Shown in pieces: positions 1 to 7,386 of a DNA stretch of 19,189 nucleotides. Below the pieces are notes generated by a model, which saw only the letters and a program-made list of their open reading frames with translations, was not told the DNA's origin and made no database searches. Within the stretch, counting starts at the first letter, position 1, and the number at the start of each line of letters is the position of its first letter. The DNA is from a bacterium (lineage in GTDB: Bacteria > Patescibacteria > Gracilibacteria > 1-14-2-50-48-13): the NCBI GenBank assembly GCA_030430105.1, contig JAUIFW010000005.1, positions 1-19,189 on the forward strand, read 5' to 3'. The translations under genes were made by a program, and so were the position numbers.

Positions 1-1
1 G

Positions 2-148
2 TGTCTGGCAAAAGTACAAAGTCTGCATGCACAAGGAAAGACCATCGTGCTAGTAAGTCATGATATGAATACACTGGAGCGGCTGGTGGATAGAATTTTG
101 GAAAAGGATGACGACACATGGGGTACAAGAGTAATCAAACGATCATGA
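2..148 (+). CDS. ABC transporter ATPase, C-terminal fragment (Wzt/TagH-like polysaccharide exporter, 5' end outside the window)
   Basis: This reading frame is open from base 2 to a TGA at 146-148 and gives the last 48 residues of a protein. The segment GKTIVLVSHDMNTLERLVDR reads as the end of an ABC ATPase: a hydrophobic strand followed by the H-loop (switch) histidine at bases 59-61. The wording SHDMNTLERL is like the ATPases that export O-antigen or teichoic-acid-type polysaccharides, and the glycosyltransferase and rhamnose genes just downstream fit that role. Walker A, the signature motif and Walker B lie upstream of the window. No C-terminal carbohydrate-binding extension like that of some Wzt proteins is present, so it would be a short-type ATPase. 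The end overlaps the next gene by 4 or 31 bases depending on that gene's start, which implies one operon. The assignment to the export subfamily rests on a short fragment. Confidence 0.7.
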   Translation, partial: CLAKVQSLHAQGKTIVLVSHDMNTLERLVDRILEKDDDTWGTRVIKRS

Positions 149-2049
149 AGCACCAGCCATACAAGACAGAGGAGCTGCAGCACGAAGTGCACAGGCTCCG
201 TATGGAAAATGAGGCTCTTCGAAGATCCATGTCGTGGAGAGTGACAGCACCCTTGCGAGCACTGGGGAGCGTGGTGAAGACGCCACATCAGCTGAAGCGC
301 TTAGTTCAGACCTTGAGGCATGAGGGTATACAGGGAACAGTACGTCACGTGCGGAGAAAGCTTCGCGGCACCGAGCAGGAGAGAGAGCGAGTCTATGCAA
401 AGCTTCGGCCAAGTCTGATCGCAGAACTCCATAAATTTGAGGATGTGAAAAACGGTCCAAAAATCTCACTGTGTGTACCAGTATACAATACAAATCCTGA
501 GCATTTGAAAGAGCTCGTAGAAAGTGTAGAGGCACAGTGGTATACGAACTGGGAGCTCTGTCTATGGGATGATGGGTCGATGCGTGAGGATACAAAAACC
601 TATCTGGAAACATTGAAAGGAAAGGCCAATATAGTTCTAGGAGGAAGTAAGAAGAACAGGCATATCTCCGCAGCACAAAATGCTGCGATCGGGCTGGCTA
701 CAGGAGAATTCATTGCGCTTGTGGATCATGATGATGTGCTTGAGCCGGCGAGCCTAAGCTGCATGGTGTGGCATATGCAGAAGCATCCTGAGGCAGACCT
801 CCTCTACTCTGATGAGGATAAGCTGACAGAGGATGGTACAGGCTATATGTTTCCTCATCTCAAGCCTTCGTGGAATAAGGAGCTCCTGTTGAACTATAAT
901 TACATCAATCATCTAGCGCTCATACGAAAAAGCGTTGGAGATCAGGTAGGGTGGTTTAGGGAGGGATTTGAAGGGGCACAGGATTATGACCTCTATCTTC
1001 GTATTTCGGAGCAGACGAAGCATATCATCCATGTGCCGTACATCCTCTATCACTGGAGAATGGTGAAGGGAAGTACAGCAGATCTGATTGGCGCAAAGCC
1101 TTACGTGTTGCAGGCAGCAAGGCGCGCCCTCGCTGAACACATGGAGCGACTTGGGGTGAAGGCAAAGGTAATCGATGGCCACGCTCCTTCCATCTATGAA
1201 GTAGAGCGGGAGCTTTCACGTACCCCACAGGTGACGATCATGATTCCCTTTCGAGACAAGCCTGAGCTTTTAGAGCGGGCCATGGCAAGCTTAGAAAAAT
1301 ACACAAGCTACCCTGAGTACGAAGTCCTCCTTATCAATAATGGGAGCGTAGAACCTGCAACGATGCGCTTACTTGATCGACTCAAGAAGAAACAGTGGGT
1401 GCGTGTACTTGATTTGCCCATACCCTTCAATTATCCAAAGTTGAATAATGAAGGGGCAAAGGTAGCAAAGGGTGAGTACCTGCTGTTACTCAATAACGAC
1501 ATAGAGTGCACGACCAAGGGATGGCTCACGCATTTGGTCGCGCACTTGGAAGACATTGAAATTGGAGTCGTAGGAGCCAAGCTCTACTATCCAGACGGCA
1601 GTCTGCAGCATGGTGGAGTGATCACGAGCATTGGAGGGGTGGCTGGGCACTCACACAAGGGGTTACCTCGAGGAGAATACGGGTACATGCACAGAACACA
1701 TGTATCACAGGAGCTATCAGCGGTGACTGGCGCATGTATGCTGGTGCGAAAACGTGAATACCTAGAAATTGGAGGTATGAATGAGCAGGAACTTCAAGTT
1801 GCCTTCAATGATGTGGATTTCTGTCTTAGGATGAGAAAGAACGGGAAAAAGGTGATCTATGAACCCAGGGCCTCAATGGTACATCATGAGTCCAAAACAA
1901 GGGGCTATGAGGATACGCCAGAGAAGCAAAAAAGGTTCAAAAAGGAGATAGAGTACATGTTCCGCACATGGCCTGAGGAGTGCAGAGCTGACCCCTTCTA
2001 CCATAGGCTTCTTACCAAGGATCACGAGGATTTTAGTTTTCAAACATAA
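118..2049 (+). CDS. Tandem-domain family 2 glycosyltransferase
   Basis: This probably builds a surface glycan by moving sugars from nucleotide-sugar donors onto a lipid-linked acceptor at the cytoplasmic face. Residues about 15-45 form a short coiled coil ending in SWRVTAPLR, a lead-in common in large GT2 proteins. A first GT-A domain starts near residue 115 (ISLCVPVYNT) and carries DHDD at 203-206. A second starts near 371 (VTIMIPFRD) and carries NNDIE at 459-463, the DxD-equivalent nucleotide-sugar/metal site, with FNDVDFCLRMRKNG near its end. Two domains in 643 residues suggest a bifunctional or polymerising enzyme of the rhamnosyltransferase or O-antigen type. The ATG at 118 has an AGGA 9 bases upstream. 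The in-frame ATG at 145 would form an ATGA overlap with the ABC gene but has a weaker site, so the true start is uncertain. rmlD follows after 2 bp. The sugar specificity cannot be read from the sequence. Confidence 0.88.
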   Translation: MGYKSNQTIMKHQPYKTEELQHEVHRLRMENEALRRSMSWRVTAPLRALGSVVKTPHQLKRLVQTLRHEGIQGTVRHVRRKLRGTEQERERVYAKLRPSLIAELHKFEDVKNGPKISLCVPVYNTNPEHLKELVESVEAQWYTNWELCLWDDGSMREDTKTYLETLKGKANIVLGGSKKNRHISAAQNAAIGLATGEFIALVDHDDVLEPASLSCMVWHMQKHPEADLLYSDEDKLTEDGTGYMFPHLKPSWNKELLLNYNYINHLALIRKSVGDQVGWFREGFEGAQDYDLYLRISEQTKHIIHVPYILYHWRMVKGSTADLIGAKPYVLQAARRALAEHMERLGVKAKVIDGHAPSIYEVERELSRTPQVTIMIPFRDKPELLERAMASLEKYTSYPEYEVLLINNGSVEPATMRLLDRLKKKQWVRVLDLPIPFNYPKLNNEGAKVAKGEYLLLLNNDIECTTKGWLTHLVAHLEDIEIGVVGAKLYYPDGSLQHGGVITSIGGVAGHSHKGLPRGEYGYMHRTHVSQELSAVTGACMLVRKREYLEIGGMNEQELQVAFNDVDFCLRMRKNGKKVIYEPRASMVHHESKTRGYEDTPEKQKRFKKEIEYMFRTWPEECRADPFYHRLLTKDHEDFSFQT

Positions 2050-2051
2050 GT

Positions 2052-2888
2052 ATGCATATTCTTATTTTCGGAAAGAACGGGCAACTTGGCTCAGAGCTTG
2101 TGGCGCTATGCGAGAAGCAAGGTATCTCTTGTGCTGCGGTGGGAAGGGAGGAATGTGATATTACAAAGAGAGAGGAAGTTCAAAACATCATCGCATCTGA
2201 GTCCCCTACACACGTGATCAATGCAGCAGCCCACACCTTGGTGGATTTGGCTGAAACTGAGCAGCAGGCGTTGGCTCACGCAGTAAATGCAGAAGCTCCG
2301 GGGCACATGACAGAGGCTGCGAAGGGATGTAGCGCATATATGATGCATGTGAGTACAGACTACGTGTTTGATGGGGAGCTTAATCGACCCTATACCGAGG
2401 AAGATAGTCCCAATCCACAGAATATATACGGAGCAACCAAGCTAGAAGGAGAAAGGCAGGTCTTGGCCTATGAAAAGGGCAGTGTATTTCGTGTAAGCTG
2501 GCTATATGGAAATGGTATGAGCTTCGTAAAGAAGGTAGAAGCGTTTGCAAAGGACAACGATGAGCTCATGGGTGTGTTTGATGAGGTCTCCATTCCGACT
2601 CCAGCATTTTGGCTAGCAGAGATCCTGCTCAAGGCTGCTCATGCAAAGCTTACAGGGCTGTATCATGCGGTTCCACGAGGAGAAACATCGAGGGTGGAGT
2701 GGGTACGAGAAATCGCGAGACAAAGAGGTATCGAGAAGCCTATCAAAGAGGTGCCACTATCCACCTGGAAGCAGCCAGCGAAGCGGTTGCACTACACGGC
2801 AATGTCGAGCAGGAAGCTAGAGCATGCGCTCGGAGAAAGCTTCCCCGCTTGGCAGGAGTTACTAGAGCAATATTTTCTAAGCGAATAA
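2052..2888 (+). CDS. rfbD: dTDP-4-dehydrorhamnose reductase (RmlD)
   Basis: This catalyses the last step of dTDP-L-rhamnose synthesis: NAD(P)H-dependent reduction of dTDP-4-keto-L-rhamnose, in the cytoplasm. It is a short-chain dehydrogenase/reductase fold of 278 residues, close to the usual family length. Residues 6-13 give the nucleotide-binding turn FGKNGQLG. STDYVFDG lies at 101-108, and the catalytic Tyr-x-x-x-Lys is Y126 and K130 (YGATK). The NAA strand end and the DLAETE segment also fit RmlD. It starts 2 bp after the glycosyltransferase stop and ends 2 bp before rfbC, so translation is probably coupled. I see no Shine-Dalgarno sequence at its ATG. The order D-C-B, with no rmlA nearby, differs from the common BDAC or BADC layouts. 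Confidence 0.92.
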   Translation: MHILIFGKNGQLGSELVALCEKQGISCAAVGREECDITKREEVQNIIASESPTHVINAAAHTLVDLAETEQQALAHAVNAEAPGHMTEAAKGCSAYMMHVSTDYVFDGELNRPYTEEDSPNPQNIYGATKLEGERQVLAYEKGSVFRVSWLYGNGMSFVKKVEAFAKDNDELMGVFDEVSIPTPAFWLAEILLKAAHAKLTGLYHAVPRGETSRVEWVREIARQRGIEKPIKEVPLSTWKQPAKRLHYTAMSSRKLEHALGESFPAWQELLEQYFLSE

Positions 2889-2890
2889 CT

Positions 2891-3451
2891 ATGGCAATAC
2901 ATGCAAATAAGACTGCACTTGAGGGTGTCTATCACATCATCCCTGATGTCTTTGGAGACGAGCGCGGTTTCTTTATGGAAATGTTCAAGAAATCCGTATT
3001 CCAAGAAATTGGTCTAGAGGAGGAGGTGGTACAGGAAAATATGTCCTACTCCACTCCTGGTATATTGCGAGCCTTACATTTTCAAAAACCACCCCACGCT
3101 CAGGGTAAACTTGTCCGCTGTTTGAAGTGGAAATTACTAGATGTGGCCGTGGATATACGAAAAGGATCACCCACCTATGGAAAGCATGTTGCAGTGGAGC
3201 TCTCGGAAGAAAACAAGCATATGCTCTGGATTCCCGCAGGCTTCGCACATGGGGTAGAGGTCCTCGAGGAAGGGTATTTACAGTACTTGATTACAGGAAA
3301 TGAGTACAACAAGGAAGCTGAAGGAGGACTCCTCTGGTCTGATCCAGCACTAGGAATTCAGTGGACACCAGGAGAAAAACAAGTCAATGAGCGCGACAAT
3401 AGCTGGCCAACGCTAGAGGAACTAGACTCCCCATTTGTCTACGAGGCATAA
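2891..3451 (+). CDS. rfbC: dTDP-4-dehydrorhamnose 3,5-epimerase (RmlC)
   Basis: This epimerises dTDP-4-keto-6-deoxyglucose at C3 and C5 to give the L-rhamno form, between RmlB and RmlD in the pathway. It is a cupin of 186 residues, the normal size. RALHFQ at 60-65 holds the catalytic base His63. Asp169 in the ERDNSWP segment matches the usual His-Asp dyad partner, and Tyr132 sits where the family's catalytic tyrosine is expected. GFAHG at 117-121 is the second cupin histidine motif. The frame is open further upstream to 2609, inside rfbD, but the family N-terminus (…ALEGVYHIIPDVFGDERGFF) fits the ATG at 2891, which is 2 bp after the rfbD stop. No Shine-Dalgarno sequence is seen. An 89-bp gap holding a GC-rich hairpin separates it from rfbB. 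Confidence 0.92.
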   Translation: MAIHANKTALEGVYHIIPDVFGDERGFFMEMFKKSVFQEIGLEEEVVQENMSYSTPGILRALHFQKPPHAQGKLVRCLKWKLLDVAVDIRKGSPTYGKHVAVELSEENKHMLWIPAGFAHGVEVLEEGYLQYLITGNEYNKEAEGGLLWSDPALGIQWTPGEKQVNERDNSWPTLEELDSPFVYEA

Positions 3452-3489
3452 TACCTCAAACCATTAACCCGGAGTAAAGCTCCTAAACC

Positions 3490-3508
3490 AGCCGCGTCTG
3501 ACGCGGCT
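3490..3508. repeat. GC-rich intergenic hairpin, 8-bp stem
   Basis: AGCCGCGT (3490-3497), a CTG loop and ACGCGGCT (3501-3508) make a perfect hairpin in the rfbC-rfbB gap. There is no T-run after it on the plus strand, so it is not a classical terminator. It is followed directly by A-rich heptamers of the form TAAANNN. It could be an RNA-processing or stability element, or a dispersed repeat. A similar arrangement lies at 7459-7519. Confidence 0.7.
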
Positions 3509-3540
3509 AACTGTAAACTGTAAACCATAAATCGCAAACC
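3509..3540 (+). repeat. Degenerate TAAANNN heptamer repeat before rfbB
   Basis: TAAACTG (3514-3520), TAAACCA (3521-3527) and TAAATCG (3528-3534) run in phase, followed by CAAACC up to the rfbB ATG. This tract sits where a Shine-Dalgarno sequence would be expected, and none is present. An unstructured A-rich leader could help translation start, but that is an inference. Confidence 0.5.
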
Positions 3541-4560
3541 ATGCACCTACTCATCACCGGCGGAGCTGGCTTCATCGGCTCAAACTTCATCAACTATTGG
3601 CTGAAGGAGAATCCAGAAGATATTGTGACCAATTTCGACCTCATGACCTATTGCGCCAATCCAGCAACTGTGGCGTATCACAAGGAGCAGTGGGGAGAGA
3701 GGTATAGGCATATACAAGGTGATATTCGCAATGCAGACCAAGTGATGCATGCGTGTGAGGGTGTTGATGCAATTGTACACTTTGCTGCGGAGAGCCATGT
3801 GGATAGGAGTATTGAGGGGCCGAGAGTGTTTGTGGAAACCAATGTGCTTGGGACGCTCAATCTCCTAGAGGCTGCGAAAGCCTATGATATTCGCATGCAC
3901 CATGTGTCCACAGATGAGGTGTTTGGAGCACTTCCGCTAGATAAACCCGAAGAAAAGTTTACGGAAAAAACGTCCTATGCGCCAAGGTCTCCGTACTCAG
4001 CTTCCAAGGCAGGAGCAGATCATTTAGTGCGGGCGTACTATGATACGTATGGTTCTAAAGTTACCATATCTAATTGTACAAATAACTATGGGGGATTTAT
4101 GTTTCCCGAAAAGCTCCTTCCTCTTGCGTACTTGAGATTTAAGGAAGGGCTCCCTATGCCTGTGTATGGGAATGGGACGGCGGTGCGCGACTATATTCAT
4201 GTGGAAGATCATGTGCGAGGCATAGCCATGGCACTTACTTCTGGAGTCCTTGGAGAAACCTATCTTTTTGGTGGTGATGAGGAGTTGAGTACGCTTGAAG
4301 CGCTTGAAGCGCTCAAAAGCGCCATGGAGATAGAGGCTCCTCTAGAGTCTCTCATCCAATTCACTGGAGACCGGAAAGGTCACGACCCTCGGTATGCTAT
4401 AGACTTTTCGACAACCACAGAGGCGCTAGGCTGGAAGCCAAAGTACACGATAGATTCAGGGATGAGGCAAATGGTGGAGTGGTATGAGGCGAATGAGGGG
4501 TGGTGGATGCCACTGAAGAATGAGGCGTATTCCGTCGCTGAAAAATACTTAGGAAACTAA
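3541..4560 (+). CDS. rfbB: dTDP-glucose 4,6-dehydratase (RmlB)
   Basis: This converts dTDP-D-glucose to dTDP-4-keto-6-deoxy-D-glucose with bound NAD+, the second step to dTDP-L-rhamnose. It is an extended SDR of 339 residues, the normal size. GGAGFIGSN at 7-15 is the Rossmann glycine motif. STDEVFG at 123-129 supplies the catalytic Asp125 and Glu126. Tyr152 and Lys156 (YSASK) complete the active site. FAAESHVDRS at 81-90 and NNYGGFMFPEKLLPL are also typical. The stop codon runs into the poly-A stretch that, read on the other strand, is the T-run of the terminator for the facing acidic gene. There is no Shine-Dalgarno sequence; the leader is an A-rich heptamer repeat behind a GC hairpin. Confidence 0.94.
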   Translation: MHLLITGGAGFIGSNFINYWLKENPEDIVTNFDLMTYCANPATVAYHKEQWGERYRHIQGDIRNADQVMHACEGVDAIVHFAAESHVDRSIEGPRVFVETNVLGTLNLLEAAKAYDIRMHHVSTDEVFGALPLDKPEEKFTEKTSYAPRSPYSASKAGADHLVRAYYDTYGSKVTISNCTNNYGGFMFPEKLLPLAYLRFKEGLPMPVYGNGTAVRDYIHVEDHVRGIAMALTSGVLGETYLFGGDEELSTLEALEALKSAMEIEAPLESLIQFTGDRKGHDPRYAIDFSTTTEALGWKPKYTIDSGMRQMVEWYEANEGWWMPLKNEAYSVAEKYLGN

Positions 4561-4589
4561 AAAGACCGCAGCACATTGGCTTACGGTCT
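4556..4589 (-). terminator. Factor-independent terminator for the acidic small gene
   Basis: Read on the minus strand, AGACCG and CGGTCT (plus-strand positions 4584-4589 and 4563-4568) form a 6-bp stem around a 15-base loop that can itself pair GC/GC. A run of five T follows, then AG. The T-run overlaps the rfbB stop region. It lies 12 bp past the stop of the 4601-4831 gene. It has no T-run in the plus direction, so it would serve rfbB poorly. Confidence 0.65.
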
Positions 4590-4600
4590 GGTGTTTCGGC

Positions 4601-4831
4601 TTAGGAGCTGAAGCAAAGGAGTGTGAACTCCTCTTCATCGAGCTCCTCTTCCGCAAAGCGGTTGATGAAGGGATCATCATCTGCCTGTCCGGCATTGAGA
4701 TCTTCTTCGTACTCTTCATCCATACCCTCCCAAGAGTTGAGATCATATCGTCTGCTGGGGTTGAACATTTCATCCCACTCGAGTTGATCTATGATATTCT
4801 GGTCGGGAGCGGAGTCTTGTATATGAAACAT
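4601..4831 (-). CDS. Small, very acidic protein of unknown function
   Basis: I do not recognise this 76-residue protein. It has 24 Asp/Glu against 3 Arg and no Lys, concentrated in MDEEYEEDLNAGQADDD and FAEEELDEEEF, so it is strongly anionic. There is no signal peptide or membrane segment. It looks like a real gene: AGAGGT lies 6 bases before the ATG, the clearest Shine-Dalgarno site in the window; a TTGACA/TATAGT promoter lies upstream; and a hairpin with a T-run lies just past its stop. It sits alone between leuS (same strand, upstream) and rfbB (facing it). Such a charge pattern is seen in DNA-mimic, RNA-polymerase-binding delta-like and ribosome-associated small proteins, but nothing here chooses among these. 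A second minus-strand frame over the same DNA (4549-4773) is rejected as a shadow. Confidence 0.7.
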   Translation of the reverse strand: MFHIQDSAPDQNIIDQLEWDEMFNPSRRYDLNSWEGMDEEYEEDLNAGQADDDPFINRFAEEELDEEEFTLLCFSS

Positions 4832-4838
4832 GGTTTTA

Positions 4839-4844
4839 CCTCTA
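4839..4844 (-). promoter_or_regulatory. Shine-Dalgarno site of the acidic small gene
   Basis: On the minus strand AGAGGT precedes the ATG at 4831 with 6-8 bases between. It is notable because most genes in this window have no such site. It decides the start at 4831. Confidence 0.65.
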
Positions 4845-4846
4845 GG

Positions 4847-4880
4847 TATTTTTGTTTATATATAACTATAAACAAAAATA
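4847..4880. promoter_or_regulatory. Perfect 14-bp inverted repeat over the promoter (operator or leuS terminator)
   Basis: TATTTTTGTTTATA at 4847-4860 and its exact reverse complement at 4867-4880 are separated by 6 bp. The palindrome covers the promoter spacer, the -10 box and the likely transcription start of the acidic gene. That is where a repressor would bind. As RNA it could also form an AT-only-rich hairpin downstream of leuS. Confidence 0.65.
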
Positions 4881-4892
4881 AGATTATGTCAA
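4865..4892 (-). promoter_or_regulatory. Promoter of the acidic small gene: TTGACA, 16 bp, TATAGT
   Basis: On the minus strand TTGACA (4892-4887) is followed after 16 bases by TATAGT (4870-4865). This is the only exact -35 consensus I found. Transcription would start near 4858, giving a leader of about 27 bases with the Shine-Dalgarno site inside it. The -35 box begins only 5 bp past the leuS stop codon. Confidence 0.65.
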
Positions 4893-4897
4893 TATAT

Positions 4898-7312
4898 CTA
4901 CACAACAAAGCTCACCAACTTCCCTGGAACAAAAATCTCCTTCTTCACACCTTCCTCAAGGTACTTCGCAACCCCCTCCGTATCACGCGCAAGATCTAGT
5001 GCCTCGTCCTTCGAAATATCCTTCCCAGCAGTAAAGGTGCCCCGTACCTTTCCATTTACTTGCACCGCATAGGTTACCTCATCCTTCACAGCCAGTTCAG
5101 GCTGGTACTCAGGCCACTCAGCGAGATGGATACTCCCTTTTTGTCCAAGCTGCTCCCAAAGTTCCTCAGCCATAAAGACCGCCATAGGAGCAAGGATCTT
5201 CAAATAATCAAGGAACACCGCCTTTGAGAGGGTCTCTCCCTCTGAGAAGCTATTGGCACACACCATGAGATGGGATACTGCCGTGTTGAAGTTGAAGGTC
5301 TTATAATCAGGCCCAACCTTTCCAATCGCAGTGTGAAGCGCGTGGAGCTCTTCCTTGGTAGGCTCTCGGTCCTCAAGCTTTTCTGCTAGAGACCAAACTT
5401 TACCTACAAAACGCTTCACACCCTGCATCGCCTTGGTAGACCATGGCTTATTATCTTCGTAAGGGCCAAGGAAGCTCAAGTGGAGGCGAAGCACATCCGC
5501 GCCCACTTCTTGGATAGTCTCATCCGCATTGATCACATTCCCCTTGGACTTACTCATCTTTCCTCCTCCTTCTGCTTGAATCAAACCTTGGTTCACAAGC
5601 TTCTGGAAAGGCTCCTTATTGGGCACAGCACCAATATCGAAGAGGAACTTATGCCAAAATCTCGCATACAGAAGATGAAGCACGGCATGCTCCACACCAC
5701 CCACATAGGTGTCTACAGGTAGCCATTCCTTTAAAATCTCTGGATCCGCAAGAGCCTTGTCATTCTTTGGATCCAAGTAACGCAAGTAATACCAGCACGA
5801 CCCTGCCCACTGAGGCATGGTGTTCGTCTCTCGCTTCGCGTCCCCAGCGCAGCTAGGACACTCGGTATGTACCCAGTCGTCAATGGCTGCAAGCGGACTT
5901 TCTCCAGTACCCGTTGGCTCATATTTTTCCACCTCTGGAAGCGTGAGAGGGAGTTGATCCTCTGGCACGGGCACCACTCCACAGGAATCACAATGGATAA
6001 GTGGAATTGGCTCCCCCCAATACCGTTGCCGAGAAAATACCCAGTCACGAAGCTTATAGTTCACAGTTTTCTCCCCATATCCTTGCTCCTCTAGCCATTC
6101 CGTCATCTTGAGCTTTGCTTCTTCGGTGGTAAGGCCAGTGAAATCTCCGCTGGCAACAAGTCTACCTGGAGAAGTAAATGCTCCTTCTGCAGTATGAGAT
6201 TCTCCCTCATCATCGGTAAGTACTTCCTTGATAGGAAGGTCATACTGCCGTGCAAACTCCCAGTCTCGCTCATCATGCGCAGGTACAGCCATCACCGCAC
6301 CAGTTCCATAAAATCCGAGTACGTAGTCGCAGACATAGATGGGAACGAGCTCTCCATTGAAGGGGTTACGCGCATAAGAACCTGTAAATACCCCCGTCTT
6401 TTCCTTCTGAAGTTCTGTCCTCTCCAGCTGTGTCTTGAGTCCAGATATCCGTACATATTCTTTCACCTGGGCATCCATATCTGCAGTAGTAAGTTGATCC
6501 AAAAGCTCATGCTCAGGAGCAATAGCTACATAGGTCACACCAAATACTGTGTCGATACGTGTAGTAAACACATCGATACTTCCATCGATTTGAGTTTCTC
6601 CTGCAAGGAGTGCATCAAAGGAGAAGGTGGTTCCAATACTCTTACCTATCCAATTTCTCTGCATTTCCTTGAGAGATTCAGGCCAATCAAGCTCATCCAG
6701 GTCCTCTAGGAGCCGCTCTGCATACTCCGTGATCTTGAGCACCCACTGCCGAAGAGTTTTTTGCTCTACCTTATGCCCGCATCGCTCACACTCACCGTTT
6801 ACCACTTCCTCATTGGCAAGTCCTGTCTTGTCATTTGGACACCAGTTGATAGGCATCTGCGCCTCGTAGGCGAGATCCTTCTTGAACATCTGTAGGAATA
6901 TCCACTGCGTCCATTTGTAATACTCCGGATCCGTAGTGTTGATCTCCCGATCCCAGTCATAATCAAGCCCGTGCATACCAAAAAGCCGCTTGAAGTTCTC
7001 CACATTCTGCATGGTGCTCACTCGCGGATGCGTCCCCGTCTTGATCGCATAGTTCTCCGCAGGCAGGCCAAAGGAGTCCCACCCCATAGGGTGAAGCACA
7101 GCATGGCCAGTCATCCTCATGTAGCGACTATAAATATCTGTACCAATGTACTGGGAACTGTGTCCCACATGCAGGCCCGCACCAGAAGGATAGGGGAACA
7201 TATCTAGGATATATGCCTTTTTCTTGCCAAAACTAGGCTGATCCGTCGCATATACCTTGTCTTCCTCCCAACGCTTCTTCCACTTCTCCTCAATCGCTTG
7301 AAAATCCTGCAT
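4898..7312 (-). CDS. leuS: Leucyl-tRNA synthetase
   Basis: This charges tRNA-Leu with leucine using ATP, in the cytoplasm. It is a class Ia synthetase of 804 residues, a little shorter than the E. coli enzyme. The HIGH-type motif is HVGH at 48-51 and KMSKS is at 585-589. The CP1 editing domain is visible (TTRIDTVFGVTYVAIAPEH, then GTGAVMAVPAHDERD with the conserved editing-site Asp). A Cys-rich zinc-type insert (CPND…CERCGH) lies near the start of CP1, and HCDSCGVVPVPE and NTMPQWAGSCWYYLRY are standard family blocks. The frame is open to 7417, but those 35 extra residues are not family-like and the likely promoter lies inside them, so I chose the ATG at 7312 (MQDFQAIEEKW). No Shine-Dalgarno sequence is seen. 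No T-box fits, because the leader is only about 20 bases. The stop is TAG. Confidence 0.96.
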   Translation of the reverse strand: MQDFQAIEEKWKKRWEEDKVYATDQPSFGKKKAYILDMFPYPSGAGLHVGHSSQYIGTDIYSRYMRMTGHAVLHPMGWDSFGLPAENYAIKTGTHPRVSTMQNVENFKRLFGMHGLDYDWDREINTTDPEYYKWTQWIFLQMFKKDLAYEAQMPINWCPNDKTGLANEEVVNGECERCGHKVEQKTLRQWVLKITEYAERLLEDLDELDWPESLKEMQRNWIGKSIGTTFSFDALLAGETQIDGSIDVFTTRIDTVFGVTYVAIAPEHELLDQLTTADMDAQVKEYVRISGLKTQLERTELQKEKTGVFTGSYARNPFNGELVPIYVCDYVLGFYGTGAVMAVPAHDERDWEFARQYDLPIKEVLTDDEGESHTAEGAFTSPGRLVASGDFTGLTTEEAKLKMTEWLEEQGYGEKTVNYKLRDWVFSRQRYWGEPIPLIHCDSCGVVPVPEDQLPLTLPEVEKYEPTGTGESPLAAIDDWVHTECPSCAGDAKRETNTMPQWAGSCWYYLRYLDPKNDKALADPEILKEWLPVDTYVGGVEHAVLHLLYARFWHKFLFDIGAVPNKEPFQKLVNQGLIQAEGGGKMSKSKGNVINADETIQEVGADVLRLHLSFLGPYEDNKPWSTKAMQGVKRFVGKVWSLAEKLEDREPTKEELHALHTAIGKVGPDYKTFNFNTAVSHLMVCANSFSEGETLSKAVFLDYLKILAPMAVFMAEELWEQLGQKGSIHLAEWPEYQPELAVKDEVTYAVQVNGKVRGTFTAGKDISKDEALDLARDTEGVAKYLEEGVKKEIFVPGKLVSFVV

Positions 7313-7338
7313 GATGATGATTACGAAAATACGGAGGT

Positions 7339-7367
7339 ATACTAGCAATAGAAGGGATTCTATACAA
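7339..7367 (-). promoter_or_regulatory. Likely leuS promoter: TTGTAT, 17 bp, TGC-TAGTAT
   Basis: On the minus strand TTGTAT (7367-7362) is followed after 17 bases by TAGTAT (7344-7339), with TG one base before it as an extended -10. The start would be near 7332, about 20 bases from the leuS ATG. The boxes are imperfect, so this is a moderate call. Confidence 0.45.
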
Positions 7368-7386
7368 GATTGGGATGAGGAATGCA

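Noticed and set aside
118..144. ATG at 145 as the certain glycosyltransferase start because of the ATGA overlap
   Set aside because: The overlap is attractive, but the ATG at 118 has a better placed AGGA; I kept 118 and noted the alternative.
143..676. 177-codon minus-strand open frame inside the glycosyltransferase gene
   Set aside because: Antisense shadow with arbitrary composition; the plus-strand frame has clear GT2 motifs.
2609..2890. 94-codon N-terminal extension of rfbC
   Set aside because: It lies wholly within rfbD in another frame and is not part of the RmlC family; the ATG at 2891 gives the normal family length.
3509..3540. CRISPR-like or tandem array in the repeat before rfbB
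   Set aside because: Units are only 7 bases, degenerate and contiguous, with no spacers and no cas genes.
4549..4773. Minus-strand frame of 74 codons overlapping the acidic small gene and the rfbB end
   Set aside because: It is in another frame over the same DNA, overlaps the rfbB stop and the terminator, and has no ribosome site. The 4601-4831 frame has promoter, ribosome site and terminator.
6194..6709. 171-codon plus-strand open frame inside leuS
   Set aside because: Antisense to a strongly supported leuS; no family-like features.
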